IMG/VR virus record: IMGVR_UViG_3300042332_001215 | Span: 1-64,000 of that record | DNA: 64,000 bases | Reading direction: 5' to 3' (one strand) | Source of the DNA: a virus | In this document: positions 21,381 through 33,200 of the stretch, in pieces | Layout of the letters: each line of letters begins with the position of its first letter | How positions within the stretch are numbered: the stretch's first letter is position 1 | Translations under genes and position numbers: made by a program | Notes under the pieces: generated by a model | Databases searched by the model: none | The model's input: only the letters and a program-made list of their open reading frames with translations | Told to the model about the DNA's origin: nothing

Positions 21381-23245
21381 TATTGTGTTAGCGATTTTAA
21401 CTGTAGACTATTTAATTTTTTGGGATAATATGATACTTTTGATAGTACTAGATTTCCAAAACTACCCGAAGTATAAAAATTTCTCCCCAAAATAAATGAA
21501 TCAAAATCATAAACCAATGCATTCACATTAATTGCTGGAGTAGTTCCAATGCCATTAAAAAAGGATTCATATGAATTGATTGAGTATGAACCAGCAAGTT
21601 TATTTTTAACATTTACTGCGGAATTAAATGTGCCTATTGAACTTGAATTTATAGTTTGCGATCTAGTTGCAACATATTGTCCATATGCATTGTATGGATT
21701 TAAAATTAGGAAATTAAATGGTGCTGGATCAGTTTGAGAAGAAACTCCAAATACTCCTCCAAATAAATCATTGCCCAAAGTTCCCTTTGGAGTAAATTCT
21801 GCAAAGAAAGTTCCTTCATATGGATTATAAGTTCTAGTAAACCCAGAACCAATAATACTTGCAAGGTCTCCTCCTGTACTTACAGTTGAACCTGTAGTTT
21901 TTTTGTATGATGTTGGGTATGAATGATTTTCAAATTGATCTCCCCATATTAATATATCTACATCATTTTCATTAAATCGTATTTCTGATAATGTTGAAAG
22001 TAAAGTTCCTGCACCATTATAAGTTCTAAATGAAAGTGAAACTCTATACCAATTGTTCAGTAGTGGTTCTATAGTTGCAAATCCATATGGAGATACAGTT
22101 GCATCTGTATTTGCAGTTATTATTGGAGTATCAAACGATCCATTTCCAGTCAGATGAAATGTACCACTTACTCTATATGTGTAGTTGTCTCCAGAACCAA
22201 TATTTACATTATTTACTAAATCAAGTCTAACTTTACTAGTGCCATTTGGTTTAACAAATACAGAATAACACATTGGAGTTGCTTTTGTAGTTCCAGGTGC
22301 AGCACTTAATATAGTAGTAATTCTTGCAGCACCTTGACTAGCCACCATTCGTGTTGCAGTATTAGTTCCGTCTGGAGTGACTCCAGCACTACTTGTAAGT
22401 GTAGGAGAATTATTTAAATATTTTGTACCAGACCCACCCGCACCATTCGACCAACTATCAGTAAAAGTTTCACTAAATCTTGAAAAATTAGTAGATGGTG
22501 GTTCTATCAATAGACCAGATGATGTTGGTTTTCTTACATTACTTGTAGTTGTATGTACATATTCAGTTACTGTAGAACCTTCTTCTAGCTGTGGTGCCCA
22601 GAGAAACACAGTTCCAGAAGTTTGGAAATAAACTTGAAATCTTAAATAGTCATTCCCTGCAACTGTTCCAGTAAAAGTAAAATAAATTCTGTACCAATCA
22701 TTTGGATATCTAACTACAGTATGATTTGATCCTCCATTGGTTGATATAATAGTACCAGTTACTGGATTAAATCTGAAATTAAATCCTTGCTGTTGATCAT
22801 ATAAGAAAAATCCTGATAATACTACAGAAGTTTGAGTTCCTGCCTTTACAAAAATGGATGCAGTATATGTACCATTGCCTCTAGCAAAAACATCCTGATA
22901 AATTGACTCTGCACCAGATCCTCCTGCAGTTGCAGTCACTAAAGATGCAGTGGTAGTTCCATCTGGTGCAGTTGCATTAAACCCAGTGGTAGTTACAGAA
23001 CCACCTACTTCAATTTCACTCCAAGGAACAAATGTTTCTGTAAATGGTAATAAATTTCGTTGGGTTCTAAAGTCAAAACAAAACCTTGGAGTATCTGCTG
23101 GAAGAGTTTTTAACTGTCCAGTTTCATCAATAAATGAACCAGAAGTACTTCTAGTAAATAATATTCTTGGATCTAATTTTTGAGACTTTGCAAAGTCTAT
23201 AGACAAAGATGGATATTCGTCTGTGAAATTTTGAGAGATTGCCAT
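21380..23245 (-). CDS. Tandem adhesin paralogue 1 (621 aa)
   Basis: Starts MAISQNFTDEYPSLSIDFAK. Two carbohydrate-binding-like sandwich modules ('TYTASIFVKAG', 'DWYRIYFTF', 'FLWAPQLEEGSTVTEYV'), a GLLIEPPSTN linker, and a C-terminal domain ending GNLVLSKVSYYPKKLNS. It stands first in the three-gene array, three bases after the Peptidase_G2-type gene, and is probably cotranscribed late. Confidence 0.72.
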   Translation of the reverse strand: MAISQNFTDEYPSLSIDFAKSQKLDPRILFTRSTSGSFIDETGQLKTLPADTPRFCFDFRTQRNLLPFTETFVPWSEIEVGGSVTTTGFNATAPDGTTTASLVTATAGGSGAESIYQDVFARGNGTYTASIFVKAGTQTSVVLSGFFLYDQQQGFNFRFNPVTGTIISTNGGSNHTVVRYPNDWYRIYFTFTGTVAGNDYLRFQVYFQTSGTVFLWAPQLEEGSTVTEYVHTTTSNVRKPTSSGLLIEPPSTNFSRFSETFTDSWSNGAGGSGTKYLNNSPTLTSSAGVTPDGTNTATRMVASQGAARITTILSAAPGTTKATPMCYSVFVKPNGTSKVRLDLVNNVNIGSGDNYTYRVSGTFHLTGNGSFDTPIITANTDATVSPYGFATIEPLLNNWYRVSLSFRTYNGAGTLLSTLSEIRFNENDVDILIWGDQFENHSYPTSYKKTTGSTVSTGGDLASIIGSGFTRTYNPYEGTFFAEFTPKGTLGNDLFGGVFGVSSQTDPAPFNFLILNPYNAYGQYVATRSQTINSSSIGTFNSAVNVKNKLAGSYSINSYESFFNGIGTTPAINVNALVYDFDSFILGRNFYTSGSFGNLVLSKVSYYPKKLNSLQLKSLTQ

Positions 23246-23248
23246 AAT

Positions 23249-24547
23249 TTACCTCACTAACCACTCTTCTACAGTTGCACTAATATCTCGCATTTTGATC
23301 CACCTTTCTGCTACTGGTTGCCCTTTACGAAGTCTGAGTTTACCAACTAATCCAACTGGAGACCATTCAGGCCTATCTTCTCTAGAAATATATTCCTGAG
23401 TTGCATCATACTCGGGATTTAATTTGCGATGCATAAATCTTTTTCCATTATCTTCATGAGTTTTAACTATTGCATCTTCTGGAACTATAACACCTTCTGG
23501 AATATTCCAATCTTCAATAGTTTTTGTAACTTCCATTGGAGTTCCAGATTCATCTGTAATAATTTCTTTCCATTCTAAAACATTATGTTCTTCCCAAATA
23601 TAACAATTAAATTCATCTTTTAAATACTTATCTGCCCAGTGATTCCATGCATTATCTGCAAGAACTGCAGGATTTCCAGATACAACTCCAATAATATTTT
23701 CATCTCCTTCAATAGATTTACGAATTTGTGTGCCAACTAAAGTTACACTATATCCTCTGCGGTCTTCATTATTGGGATTGCCATCTTCCCATTCAAACAT
23801 CTCAGCATAGTCTGCAGGACTGGACATGGTTGTGCCACCGTCACTGAAAACTACTCCATCGCCTCTAACTGTAAATTCATTATCTGAATAGGCTCCAGAA
23901 GCATATAACACAAAAGTATATCCATTACTGGCAGATCTATACACTGTGTTTTGAGATAATGTTGAACCATAACTAAAATTACGATTTTCTACAATTAAAC
24001 TAGGATGTGCAGAATTTGCAACAAATTCATTGGTCAATAATGCACTATTAACATAAGACCCATCAGTAGTTACCTTTAAAGCTCCACCATTCATCAACCT
24101 CATTCTTTCATTGTTATTGCCAGTCCAAACATAAGTTCCAGTAGTATCACTATTTCCAAATCTTAAACGATTTCCACCTTCAACATCAATAAAATATCCT
24201 ACATTACCATTGATATAATCAAATTGAAGTTCTCCACCTTCAGTTGCAGCATTAGGTTTTAATCTAAGTTCTCTTCCAACATGTATTGGGCCAGAAGTTT
24301 GACTTCCTAATGTTAATGGTTGAGCACTCCCAGGTAAAATGGATCCTGCTCTTTCAAATCTTAAGTTAACATTATTAATACCATCACCAATATAAACATC
24401 AGCTGCAGTATTACCGACAGATAAACTACCTCCAGTATTGGTAATGGCTAAATTGCCATTGGCATCTATTCTCATTAATGCCTTTGATGAATTATTATCT
24501 TGAAAATCTATTTGGCCAGAAGCTGGCGTTATGATTACATCAGGCAT
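23249..24547 (-). CDS. Fibre protein with Peptidase_G2-type autocleavage domain
   Basis: 432 aa. The N-terminal half is fibre-like beta repeats (SGQIDFQDNNSSKALMRIDA, LRFGNSDTTGTYVW). From about residue 239 the sequence SPADYAEMFEWEDGNP, GYSVTLVGTQIRK, IIGVVSGNPAVLADNAWNHW and WSPVGLVGKLRLRKGQPV matches the Peptidase_G2 intramolecular-chaperone family known from phi29 gp12-type appendages. That domain helps fold the trimeric fibre and then cuts itself off. Overlaps the G8-type gene by one base. Confidence 0.8.
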   Translation of the reverse strand: MPDVIITPASGQIDFQDNNSSKALMRIDANGNLAITNTGGSLSVGNTAADVYIGDGINNVNLRFERAGSILPGSAQPLTLGSQTSGPIHVGRELRLKPNAATEGGELQFDYINGNVGYFIDVEGGNRLRFGNSDTTGTYVWTGNNNERMRLMNGGALKVTTDGSYVNSALLTNEFVANSAHPSLIVENRNFSYGSTLSQNTVYRSASNGYTFVLYASGAYSDNEFTVRGDGVVFSDGGTTMSSPADYAEMFEWEDGNPNNEDRRGYSVTLVGTQIRKSIEGDENIIGVVSGNPAVLADNAWNHWADKYLKDEFNCYIWEEHNVLEWKEIITDESGTPMEVTKTIEDWNIPEGVIVPEDAIVKTHEDNGKRFMHRKLNPEYDATQEYISREDRPEWSPVGLVGKLRLRKGQPVAERWIKMRDISATVEEWLVR

Positions 24548-27033
24548 TAGATAAACCTCCCTCCGATACGAGTAATTAATGCACCAAATACACTTCTAAT
24601 ACTATAATTTAGTCTAGGTTGGCTGCCACAATTGGCAACATCAAAAGCAGAATTTGGATATGTTCTGTCTAGATAAAGTTCGATATTTTTCATCCAGAAT
24701 CCTTCTGCAGTATCAGTATTGCTCCCAGCAGTAATACCAACTTGAATATTTCTTGCGAAATTAACTGGGTTAATTGTAATTCGTCTTTCTTCATAATTTG
24801 ATACCGACGCTGCAGTAAATGCAATTGATGTCTGCCCACCTGCAAGTCTTGTACTCCACTGGCCACCAGAGTTACTTAATTGATTTGGTGAAATTGCCAG
24901 TTGAAGATCTCTTGCTTCTAAAGTTGGATAGTTAGAGCCAGACCAACCAGTTGCAAGTTTAATATTTGCACTAATTCTAAGTGTAGCTCCTGCAGGAACT
25001 AATATAGTTTCTGTAAATGCATATCCGTATTCATTATAATCATATCTGAATAATACTCTCCATGCATTTTCAGTATTATCCCAAAATCTTTCACAACCAG
25101 TTGCATATTGTCTGACTGCATCATACTCAAAATTATCTTCAAAAATAGTAAATGAACTATACCCAAGATTGCCACGATCTTGTTGCCTAAGACCAGGACC
25201 AGCTTGAGCAGTTCCTAATTGTGGATTGATTAATCCCGAAAGATATCTACTACTTGAATAGTATATTGAGTTTACAATAGTTTCAAAATTATGTCCGTAT
25301 CTCAACCCAGTAAATTTAAATTTATACCCTCCAAGTGCGGCTTGTTGACTATTAAAGTGTGATACTCCATAAGCACCGGCATCAGCAATGAAATCATGAT
25401 ATCCTAAACCATATTCATATGGATGTAACCATCTCATATGGTTGTCTGCTCTACTTGAATAATTGTATGCAAATTCTCCAAGTTCATGGAGTCCTTCGGA
25501 TCTATAATTTGTAGATTGATTTCTAGTTGATATGCAGTTATACACAGCTTGTCCTGGTTGATACCAAGGTGCATTAAAACCATTCCAAGTATTTGCACAA
25601 AAACAGTTTCGTAGTTTTACATATCTACAGTCCCAAGAAAATACTCCACCAATATCAATTACTGCAAGAGTTCCATTTACAGTAAATCCTTCAAACCATC
25701 CATTTCTTTGATGATTTCCAATTGTTTGAGAAATAGTTACTGGAAGTGAGTTTGAACTACACCAGCCTCTAAAACTCACTCCTCTTGCATTACCATCTAC
25801 TGAGTTTCCGACTCTTCTGAACTGAACATCTTTAATAACTATTTTTTTATTGAAATTGGCAATTGTGTTATAATCTCCAGTACCAACATAATAATCAGTA
25901 TGAAAAAAAGCATGGTCACTATCAGTGACTCCTCTAATTTTAATTCTTCTGGTGAGTCTAGTAACTAATGCACCAGACACAACAGTATATGGAAGAGTTG
26001 CACTTAAAGTTATGACATTTCCACTCACCGATGATACTGTACGCATTGTATCATATGCGTTCCATCCAAAATCTGTAGAACCTCCAACTTCACTTCTTGC
26101 TTCTATCCAAATTTCATCTCCAGCAGCAAACCTAGTAGCATCTGCAACTGTAATAGTAGAAGTTCCTGAGTTTGATTGTGCAGTTGTTACTGTTGCAACC
26201 TTTCTGATTTTTTCTCCACTATCATGAAATTTTTCTGTACCTGATAGATAAACTGGCAAGTTTGCAATAGTTCCAGTTGTTGTAGTATCAAATGTTAAAG
26301 TATTGGTTGCATAATCAATTGCAGTAATAAGTTCTGTATTTCTGTTTGTACCTGTTCCAAAAATAACTCTTTGACCTACTCTGAAAACTTTAGCATTTGA
26401 AACTCGAACTATATTGGTTCCAGCTACTGCATTAGATGCTATAGTTGCATCTGGAAATACAAATTGTCTAATAAAGATGGTATTTCCACTAATGTCATGA
26501 ATCCAGAATCCTTCATCACGCATTGTACCATAATATGCTTCATCTGCAGTTGACCCATATGAATTATTGAAAATACTTATCCATTCACCCGCAGCAAATC
26601 CAGTTGAACTTGCTACAGAAAAACCATATGAATTTTCTGCATGTGCAGAAGTTGTGGTAGTAGATGGCATTCCATCTTCACCCTCTGCAATGAAAGCTGC
26701 AGCCGCCTCATTATATACCCACAATCCGTGGTTATCTGCGTTGGTTCCTGTAAATTCACATATTGCATCTCCTCGCATGTGATAAGTTCCCCCACCCCTT
26801 ACATGCAATCTACCATTCATTCTAATAGTGCTTGTACCACTAGAAGTATGTTGAAGAATTCCAAAAATGTTTGAATCTTCAAATCCATTAGTATGTACTG
26901 GAGTAGATGCGTCAACAGTTACAGTATGTCCAGCATTAATTTGAAACCCATCTCTGTTTGCTGGTACTACACCACCACTCCATGTACTGGTTGCACTAAA
27001 GTTTCCTGATTGTGCTGATTGAATATATGCCAT
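24547..27033 (-). CDS. G8-domain-like virion protein (828 aa)
   Basis: The N-terminus TSTWSGGVVPANRDGFQINA, then HTVTVD, follows the G8 domain pattern (W-G-VP---G--V-I--G--V--D). G8 domains occur in eukaryotic hyaluronidase-like proteins and in phage surface proteins. The middle is right-handed beta-helix-like (residues 330-560) and the C-terminal 200 residues form a jelly roll (LRISANIKLATGWSGSNYPT). A sugar-binding or depolymerase role is inferred from fold and location; no catalytic residues can be named. Confidence 0.65.
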   Translation of the reverse strand: MAYIQSAQSGNFSATSTWSGGVVPANRDGFQINAGHTVTVDASTPVHTNGFEDSNIFGILQHTSSGTSTIRMNGRLHVRGGGTYHMRGDAICEFTGTNADNHGLWVYNEAAAAFIAEGEDGMPSTTTTSAHAENSYGFSVASSTGFAAGEWISIFNNSYGSTADEAYYGTMRDEGFWIHDISGNTIFIRQFVFPDATIASNAVAGTNIVRVSNAKVFRVGQRVIFGTGTNRNTELITAIDYATNTLTFDTTTTGTIANLPVYLSGTEKFHDSGEKIRKVATVTTAQSNSGTSTITVADATRFAAGDEIWIEARSEVGGSTDFGWNAYDTMRTVSSVSGNVITLSATLPYTVVSGALVTRLTRRIKIRGVTDSDHAFFHTDYYVGTGDYNTIANFNKKIVIKDVQFRRVGNSVDGNARGVSFRGWCSSNSLPVTISQTIGNHQRNGWFEGFTVNGTLAVIDIGGVFSWDCRYVKLRNCFCANTWNGFNAPWYQPGQAVYNCISTRNQSTNYRSEGLHELGEFAYNYSSRADNHMRWLHPYEYGLGYHDFIADAGAYGVSHFNSQQAALGGYKFKFTGLRYGHNFETIVNSIYYSSSRYLSGLINPQLGTAQAGPGLRQQDRGNLGYSSFTIFEDNFEYDAVRQYATGCERFWDNTENAWRVLFRYDYNEYGYAFTETILVPAGATLRISANIKLATGWSGSNYPTLEARDLQLAISPNQLSNSGGQWSTRLAGGQTSIAFTAASVSNYEERRITINPVNFARNIQVGITAGSNTDTAEGFWMKNIELYLDRTYPNSAFDVANCGSQPRLNYSIRSVFGALITRIGGRFI

Positions 27034-27209
27034 TATACCACACTCCTATCAGTAATCAATTGCTCATATACATTTGGCATAGAGTACTCTGGCTTTACAA
27101 CTTCTACCACGATCTCTCCATCATTTTCATAAACTTCATTAATAAGAACTGATGAATCATCACAGGTTACATCCAAAGTTGTTTTGTTTATCGTTAAACG
27201 AATATTCAT
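27033..27209 (-). CDS. 58-aa protein at head of adhesin operon
   Basis: MNIRLTINKTTLDVTCDDSS...; beta-rich and acidic. AGAGGT precedes the ATG as a good ribosome binding site, the late promoter is at 27230-27237, and the stop overlaps the next ATG (TAATG). Function unknown; the position suggests a small fibre-associated or regulatory protein. Confidence 0.7.
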   Translation of the reverse strand: MNIRLTINKTTLDVTCDDSSVLINEVYENDGEIVVEVVKPEYSMPNVYEQLITDRSVV

Positions 27210-27229
27210 TGATAATTACCTCTTCTTAG

Positions 27230-27237
27230 TATTTATG
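27230..27237 (-). promoter_or_regulatory. Late promoter CATAAATA
   Basis: Minus strand CATAAATA, one base from TATAAATA, 21 bases before the 58-aa gene. It overlaps the last codons of the 2699-aa fibre gene and would drive the seven-gene adhesin operon down to 16593. Confidence 0.7.
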
Positions 27238-30200
27238 ATTCATATTCAGTAATGAGTTTATCAACATCTTTTCTTTCTGCAAATACAGTGAAGAAACAGT
27301 TGATAACATCATTAGAAGATTCGATAACAATACTATTATTTGAGATATCAATCACACTATGAATACCTGGATTTCTTCCGATTGGAGTAAGGTTTACTGT
27401 GATTGAGTCTTCAGCTACCAACTCAGTCCAGTATTCTGGAAGTTCAATAGTATTACTTTCAGACAGTCTTCCTCTGATATAGACTCCGTTTTCTGGACCT
27501 TCTAGAGATCCATAACGAAGTTTGAATCCTGGTTTTGTTGGGTGATCAATTACGAATGACTTGGTGGTTGCAGCAAATGAACCGTTGACTTGTAATTTAA
27601 ATGTTGGAGATGCAGTATCAATACCAACATTTCCAGTGGTAGCTTTAATTATAATTCCAGTAGCAGACATTGCCTGAAGTCTTAAGTCTCCAGAATCATT
27701 CCTGACAGTAGCTGTTCTAGTTCCACCATCTGCAGATCTGTTTTGGCTATTGAGGAAGAAATATGCATTCGCATCACCAGTATTTAAATGGAATGCAGAA
27801 TATGCAGAAACTCCAGTACTAGCGTTTTGAGTGAATGTATGTATTGCTCCATCAGCATTTGTATAATTTGTAAACCTCTGTCCTGGACTATTTGTGTTGA
27901 TGCCAACATTTCCAGTATTTGCAAATGTGTGAAGTATGTTTGGTGCGGATGCTGTGTCACCAAGAGCAGGCATTCTTGCGAAAATTAAGTTTCCTCCTCC
28001 ATTCACCATTGCCCATGGATTACTATTAGTGGAATCTAAAATACCAATGGCATTATTTCTACTTCCACCAACAATAATATTTGCACCATAGTTAAATGCT
28101 GACCATTGAGGGGCATTTGTTCTTACATCAAGTGTTGCTACTGGGCCTGCACTTCCAATTCCAATCCTTCCATCACTTGTGATAGTAAATCTAGGACCAA
28201 CACCAGCACCCCAGTTGCCATTCCAAAAATTGAAAGATCCGTTTCCTTCAGAACCAAAGTGGAAGTTGTTAGTTGCAGTTGCACTTCTACCTAACTGAAT
28301 AAATCCATATCCACTTGTTTGAGATTGTGCAATTGTTAACTGTGCAGTTGTCGTGGATGGATTATAAATCTGAGTAGGACTATAATCATCCATGAATGCC
28401 AACTGACCTAGATATTGGTTCAGTGGAATTTGGTTTGGATTGAAACCAACATCTCGTTGAGTTACTACATTATAAAAAGTTCCATCACCAGGATTCTCTG
28501 TAATATAACCATTAACTGCTAGCGGAGAAGGAGGAGTTGTTAATCCTCCAATTCCTACATGACCAGTTTGGTGATGAATAAAGAATGGACTTCTATTGAT
28601 ATTTGCTTGATATATAGAAAAATCTTCATTTCCATTACCATTGGCATCAATCAAAATCTGATGAGATGCACCATTGCCAAATGCAATTGAAGCTCGTTTT
28701 GAAGTTGCATGTGAAGTATTTTGGATTCTTAATGAATATGGGAATTGTGAAGTTTCTCCGCCAATATCTAATTTAACTAATGCATTTGTGGTGCCTATGC
28801 CAACATTTCCTCCAGATGGATTTAATAAAGTTTGTGCAGTGGTAAATCCAGATCCTCTTTTTGCCCATAAAATATAATTTTCAGTAGAAAATGCATCATT
28901 AATAAATGATATTCTGAAATCATTTGATGTATCATGATAAATTCTAGATTTTTTCTGGTCTGTTCCAGCACCCATGTTTTCCAGAACAATATTAGATTCT
29001 CCAGCTGCAGCTATATGCAATTGTCTGTTTGCATTTGTGGTGCCGATGCCAACATTTCCAGTTGAATTAATTACAAATCTATAAAGAGCTGTTGCATTAT
29101 CATAAATGTAGAATGAATTCGCTGGAGATGATGCAGAACCTCTTGCACCTACTTCCCAATCATTACCATTTGTGAGTAATCTTAAAGTTGCTCTGCCAGT
29201 ATTTACTTGACTTTCTAAAGCAAGTGTATCACCATCTTGAACAACATGTAATTTATATTGAGGATTTGTGGTGCCTATTCCCAGGTTCCCATTGTTATCA
29301 ATTCTTAATTTTTCTCCATTAACATCAAATACAATTTTAGAACTTGCATTAATATATAAACCTGCAGGAATAGAACCAGCACCGATAGTTCCTTCAGCTT
29401 TTGCAGAAATGCTAGCAAATGAATTTTGAATAGTATTATTAGAATCTACTCCTCTCCATAATAAAGTGCCTAATGTATCTCCATTCTGAACAGATAGGTT
29501 ATTTCTACTTTTTTCTAAAATAAAATATCCAGAATTTACATCATTTGAATCATTTCTTGAAATAATTTGAGATTCAAATGATGTGCCACTAGACATTCTC
29601 AATGAACCAAATCCATCAAATGCAAAAGCTGGATTTATATTATTTCCAACTGCAACTCTACCTTGGCGATTAACAAAAAGACCTACAAGTAATTGATTGG
29701 AGGAATTTAATGTAGGAATAGTTGGTGCAGTTCCTATTGAAAAATCCCCCATATTTGAGATAGTTGTAATATCAAATCTAATGTCATTGATAGTGTTTAT
29801 TGGAACTTGTGCAGCATAAGTATAGTTTACAAACAAATAATAACTATCATTATCAATTGTTTGATGGTGGAAAGTTATTTCTCCAGGTAATGCACCTAAA
29901 ACAGTATTAAGAATTGGAATTGAAGCGGTTCCCCAATCTCTATGTAAAGTTACCTCAAATCCTTCTTCAGCGTTATTTCCTCCAGCATAGATGAGTAATT
30001 TAGCAGTTCCATTAAAAAATCTACCAACATAAAGTGGTTTTGCAGTATCTGCGACACCACCTGCAGTTGCTTTTGCTGGAACTGCAATATATCTGTAAAA
30101 TCTTGATACTGAACCAGCACCACCAACTTTTAGATAAGTTACACTTTCATTATGTACACTATTAATATGCAATTTTGCAGTTGCATTAGTATTACCAATA

Positions 30201-33200
30201 CCTACATTTCCAGCAGCTGTAATACGAACTGCTTGAACATTACCATTACTTGTTCTAAAATTGATATAATTTGTTGAAACTATTGTGGCGTTTGCAGCTC
30301 TAAAAGCTACTTCATTTTCTGGAGTAATTGTGAAAGAAAATAGTCTTGCATCTGCACCACTATAAGTTACTCCGTCTAATGGAGTAGTTCTTGAAAATGT
30401 CAGCAAACTATGCACATCCATGTTTGCTGGAGACCCACCATAAGTTACAGTAAAGTTTGTTTGTCCGTTGGTAGCTATTGCAAGTCTATTACTTGTACCA
30501 AGATCTGCCCAGTTGTTTGAAATTTTAAATATATCATTATCAGAATTATCAATACCAGCAGACCAACCAATTACACCTCCAATATCAAAAGAAATAAATG
30601 GATCTCCTGAGTTAGCTCCATTTGTTCTAACTGCTACTGTAGAATGTGCAGTTGTAGAATTAGAATTTCCATTAAGTAGATATATTGATGGAGTATTAGT
30701 ATCTCCAGGACTTGTAAAAGCAGTATTACTGTTTTCAATATGTATCCTGGCTGATGGATTTGTAATTCCAATGCCAATATTTCCAGAAGAAAGAATTGTG
30801 AATCTATCTACAAAAGTTGTAGTTCCGCCATGATTAAATGTATAGTGCAATGCAGAAGTGTTTGTACCACCAGTCTGAACAAATTTCATGTCCAACATAG
30901 CGTTGGTAGTTGGAGTACCTGGATTTACTCTAAATCCAAGAATACTCATAGCATTTGTAGTGGCGCTTTCATTTATAAGAGAAATCGTCCTATTAACATC
31001 GCCAACATCTGTATTCGTTGCAAATGCAGTGTTAGATGTAAACCCTACTGTAAGGCCATTTACAGATCTAGGAGCAGCTCCACCAATTCTTGCGTTTCCA
31101 ATTACATCAAATTTTGTAGTTGGATTGGTGGTGCCTATACCGACATTTCCATTGGCAAGAATACTAAGTCTTTCTGTACTACCTGTAGCAAATGACATTC
31201 TTCCAGTAGTGGAAGTTCCCCAAATTCCATAGTTATCATTTCCATGGAATATGTCTATATAAGTTGCTACTCCGCCACCTTGCACTCTTATATCGGCATT
31301 TCCAACAGGTCTGTATATGTGAAGTTCTTGCTGCGGATTTGTTATGCCAATACCAATAAATCCGTCAGAGTTGATAATCAAGTCGTTTGTTCCGCCACCA
31401 CTTCTTCTAAGAGCAAATGGAGCATAATCATCCATGAATGCAAGTTGACCAAGATACTGGTTCAGTGGTACTTGGTTTGGATTAAACCCAATATCTCTTT
31501 GAGTTACTACATTATAATATATTCCATCTCCAGGATTCTCTGTGATGTATCCATTAACTGCAAGAGTTGATCCTGGATTTGTGGTACCTATGCCGACATT
31601 TCCAGCTGCATCAATTCTTACTCTTTCTTGGTTAGTTCCTGTAGAGTCTGCAAGAACAAATCTCATTGTTGCACCAGTTGCATAATAAGATGTTATGGAA
31701 TATGCCCCAGTATCGGATACAGAAAGAGTTCCAACCGTAGCAATATTTGCGGAAAGTAAGGAAATATTGCCAACGACTTCTAATTTATTTGATGGATTTG
31801 TTCTACCAATACCAACATTTCCACTTATATACGCACCACCACTAACTTGAAGAGATTGAGATGCAGTACCCGTTGCAGAACCTGTGTCAATCAATACTGC
31901 AGCATTTGCACCTGGATCCAAATATATATGACCAGATCCATCAGAAATTTGGTTTGTTATGGTAAACATATTTGAATCTGCATTACCAAAACCAGTCCAA
32001 GCTTTTCTTCCCGCAGCAGATCCATCTGGGAACCATTGAATATAACTATGAGTTCCTCCAACTAAATTCAATGTAGCTCCATCAGCTGTAAATTGACCTA
32101 TGCCAACTACATCAAAAGTATTTAATGGATTTGTTGTGCCAATTCCAACATTTCCACCAGCAGGATTTAATACTAAAGACCTGTATGCAATTCCATTTTC
32201 AGTTGATTGAAGTTGCCATGCAGTATTAGTTAAATTACTAAATGCCAACTCCATAGAGTTTGCATCTGAAGATCTCAGACTCAAATAAGTATTGGATCCA
32301 GACTTACCTCCAGTCATTACAAAAGCTTGACCTGAGACATGAAGTTTTGCAGATGGATTTGTTAAACCAATGCCGACATTACCACTTGGAGTCCAAATGA
32401 GTGCGTCTGTATTTACTGTATCGGAAGATGTTCGACTTCCAATAGCACCGATATCTGAAGAAGAATCTCCTCGCAAATAAACAAATCTAGAACCAAATGA
32501 ACTAAATGCTCTAATAGATCCTGTTGATTGAATGTTCCCACTAACTTCAAATCTCTGACCTGGATTTGTGATGCCGATGCCAACATTTCCATCAGAAATT
32601 CTCATCCATTCGGTATCAGTAGATTCACCAAATCTAATAGTGTTTTCGGATGTTACTGAACTTGTATTGAAGAAACTAATCCAACTTCTCTTAAAACCAT
32701 CCTCATCTACATTATATTGTATTCTAGTTTCTGATGTAACCCAATTTGATCCATTAGATGTTCTTCTAGATAAAATATCTAAGTTTGATTTATTACCAGT
32801 TAAACTCGTAAATCTTGCAACGGTATCAACATCTCCAGATGTCAAACCTAAACTAGATCCAAAAACATGCAATTTTCTTTCTGGAATTGTGGTGCCAATT
32901 CCCACCGAGTTATGAACTACTATATTTCCATTTCCTTCAATGGATAGTCTTTCCGTTCCGTTAGTTCCAAAAGATATAGGTCTATTACCTTCCGCATCAA
33001 TATATGCCCCAGCGAACACACCTGCTCTTCCGCTCCTAGAGACATTTTGAGCTACACCAAAAGAGAGATTTGTTGAGAATGCAGCATTTCCTTTAATTTC
33101 TAACCCTGTGTATGCGCCACCTAGTGCTGTTCCAAAATCAACAGTAATTTTGCCAGTTGTTTTTAAGTCTCCAGATACATCTAATTTTGTCGCTGGATTT

